A DNA stretch of 16,216 nucleotides. Origin: Planctomycetaceae bacterium. GTDB taxonomy: Bacteria > Planctomycetota > Planctomycetia > Pirellulales > Pirellulaceae. The translations under genes were made by a program, and so were the position numbers. Numbering within the stretch: position 1 is the first letter of the stretch; each line of letters begins with the position of its first letter. Shown here piece by piece: positions 15,745-16,216 of the stretch. The DNA lies in contig PADE01000108.1 in assembly GCA_002702965.1 (NCBI GenBank), positions 23,164 through 39,379 on the forward strand, read 5' to 3'. A model generated the notes under the pieces. The model was given only the letters and a program-made list of their open reading frames with translations. It had not been told where the DNA came from and made no database searches.

Positions 15745-15822
15745 TCGCTGGCATCCGCCGCCGACACAGGTGTTAGCCAACTGAAGACACCGCTGGCGCA
15801 TTACGCGTCATCGAAGAACTGA
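15745..15822 (+). pseudogene. Possible second LRR cap remnant
   Basis: The end of an otherwise featureless frame reads ADTGVSQLKTPLAHYASSKN and stops at 15822. It aligns with the remnant at 11587-11622 as GVxxLKTxLxH (7 of 12 residues, about 23 of 36 bases by hand) and with the cap shape of LRR1-3. The usual cap Cys is replaced by Tyr. The match is short and could be chance, so this is weaker than the remnant at 11545. Confidence 0.22.
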
Positions 15823-15937
15823 CTGCATGCCTGCGGGGTGACCAGCGGATGCACGCCGGTTCGATGCTTGTCGAGCCCGGCGGGAATGGGCGTTTCCGCC
15901 CGACAGGGAGTCAATGCTTCGCGCTTCACGTTGCGGC

Positions 15938-15943
15938 TATACT
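15938..15943 (+). promoter_or_regulatory. -10-like box upstream of the VOC gene
   Basis: TATACT lies 44 bases before the ATG at 15988, within GCTATACTG, which resembles the LRR3 -10 context. No convincing -35 box is present at 16-18 bases, so only the -10 element is claimed. Confidence 0.3.
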
Positions 15944-15987
15944 GACCGCGCAAAACGGCCTTTCCTCGATCCCTCCAGAAGTCAAAC

Positions 15988-16216
15988 ATGATTCGAGGTG
16001 TCCACATGATGTTCTACTCCTTCCAGCCGGAAATGTTGCCCGCGTTCATGCGCGATACGCTCGGCTTTCCCTGCACGGACGTCGGGGACGGCTGGCTGAT
16101 CTTCGATCTGCCCGAGGCTGACATGGGCTGTCAAGCCGACCGGTGCGGCCAACAGCCCACGTCGGGAACGCAGCCCACGTCGGGAACGCAGCCCACGTCG
16201 GGAACGCAGCCCACGT
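15988..16216 (+). CDS. VOC (glyoxalase/bleomycin-resistance fold) protein, 5' part, runs off the window
   Basis: From the ATG at 15988 the frame stays open to the last base (76 codons). The start MIRGVHMMFYSFQPEMLPAF, then RDTLGFPCTDVGDGWLIFDL and PEADMGC, is typical of the first half of a VOC-family protein of roughly 120-130 residues. His6 in GVH is the usual first metal-site position. Proteins of this fold bind a metal and act on small substrates or sequester drugs; no narrower role is supported. After residue 51 the text becomes QADRCGQ and then QPTSGT repeated to the end. In relatives I recall a PPSGTH-like loop here, so the repeat may be a multiplied copy of that loop. AGAAG about seven bases upstream is a weak ribosome site. 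The 3' half is missing. Confidence 0.7.
   Translation, partial: MIRGVHMMFYSFQPEMLPAFMRDTLGFPCTDVGDGWLIFDLPEADMGCQADRCGQQPTSGTQPTSGTQPTSGTQPT
16153..16216. repeat. 18-bp tandem repeat, about 3.6 copies, reaching the window end
   Basis: The unit CAGCCCACGTCGGGAACG occurs at 16153-16170, 16171-16188 and 16189-16206, with a further 10 bases to 16216. The copies are identical. The unit length keeps the VOC reading frame and encodes Gln-Pro-Thr-Ser-Gly-Thr. There are no spacers, so it is not a CRISPR array. Identical copies stopping at the last base suggest that the underlying contig ends in an unresolved repeat. Confidence 0.9.

Larger units (their letters stand above)
15360..15987. other. Intergenic region between LRR3 and the VOC gene, about 630 bases
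   Basis: No intact gene is supported. The stretch holds two small hairpins after LRR3 (15363-15407), a six-base inverted repeat (CTCAAC/GTTGAG, 15501-15517), a 78-codon plus-strand frame (15586-15822) whose end resembles an LRR cap, a GC hairpin (GGGCG/CGCCC, 15888-15901) and a -10-like box (15938-15943). The 78-codon frame has no visible ribosome site or domain, so I do not call it a gene. Confidence 0.4.

Noticed and set aside
15586..15822. A 78-codon small gene
   Set aside because: No ribosome site, signal or domain is visible and third-position use is mixed; only its end resembles an LRR cap, so it is listed as a possible remnant.
16153..16216. CRISPR array
   Set aside because: The copies are directly adjacent with no spacers, the unit is only 18 bases, and it is in frame within a VOC coding sequence.

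Overview
The window reads as a piece of a planctomycete (Planctomycetota) chromosome or metagenome contig. Three things point there: a Tat-exported HXXSHH/DUF1552 protein next to a DUF1587/1595/1592/1588/1585 di-haem 'planctomycete cytochrome' protein, a secreted sulfatase with a C-terminal EF-hand pair, and several 24-residue 'ITDAGL' leucine-rich-repeat (LRR) proteins. Base composition is GC-rich. Almost every product carries an export signal, so the window mostly encodes envelope or extracellular functions.

Left part (about 160-5035, minus strand) is a clean three-gene operon. A sigma70-like promoter (5005-5034) is followed by a secreted seven-blade WD40 propeller (3937-4968), a two-CxxCH cytochrome-like protein (1553-3940) and a Tat-secreted HXXSHH protein (186-1556). 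Both junctions are 4-base ATGA stop/start overlaps, and a hairpin plus T-run terminator (162-184) begins one base after the last stop. The arrangement implies coupled translation and a matched exported set, probably a redox module; its reaction is not known.

Right part (5622-15359, plus strand) holds an LRR lipoprotein (LRR1), a sulfatase, a second LRR lipoprotein (LRR2), a secreted glycoside-hydrolase-like protein, a secreted DUF6807 (PmoA-like) protein, and a multi-pass membrane protein with a C-terminal LRR domain (LRR3). LRR1 and LRR2 are paralogues down to their ribosome-binding-site leader. What looks like the last repeat of a further LRR gene survives at 11545-11640, and a weaker candidate lies at 15745-15822. 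This suggests birth and decay of an LRR gene family among enzymes that could act on sulfated polysaccharides.

At the right edge a glyoxalase/VOC-family gene starts at 15988. It runs into an in-frame 18-bp tandem repeat (QPTSGT)n that continues to the last base. This may be a real loop expansion or an assembly artefact at a contig end.

No rRNA, tRNA, CRISPR array or insertion sequence was recognised. All homology statements come from reading the translations; no search was run.
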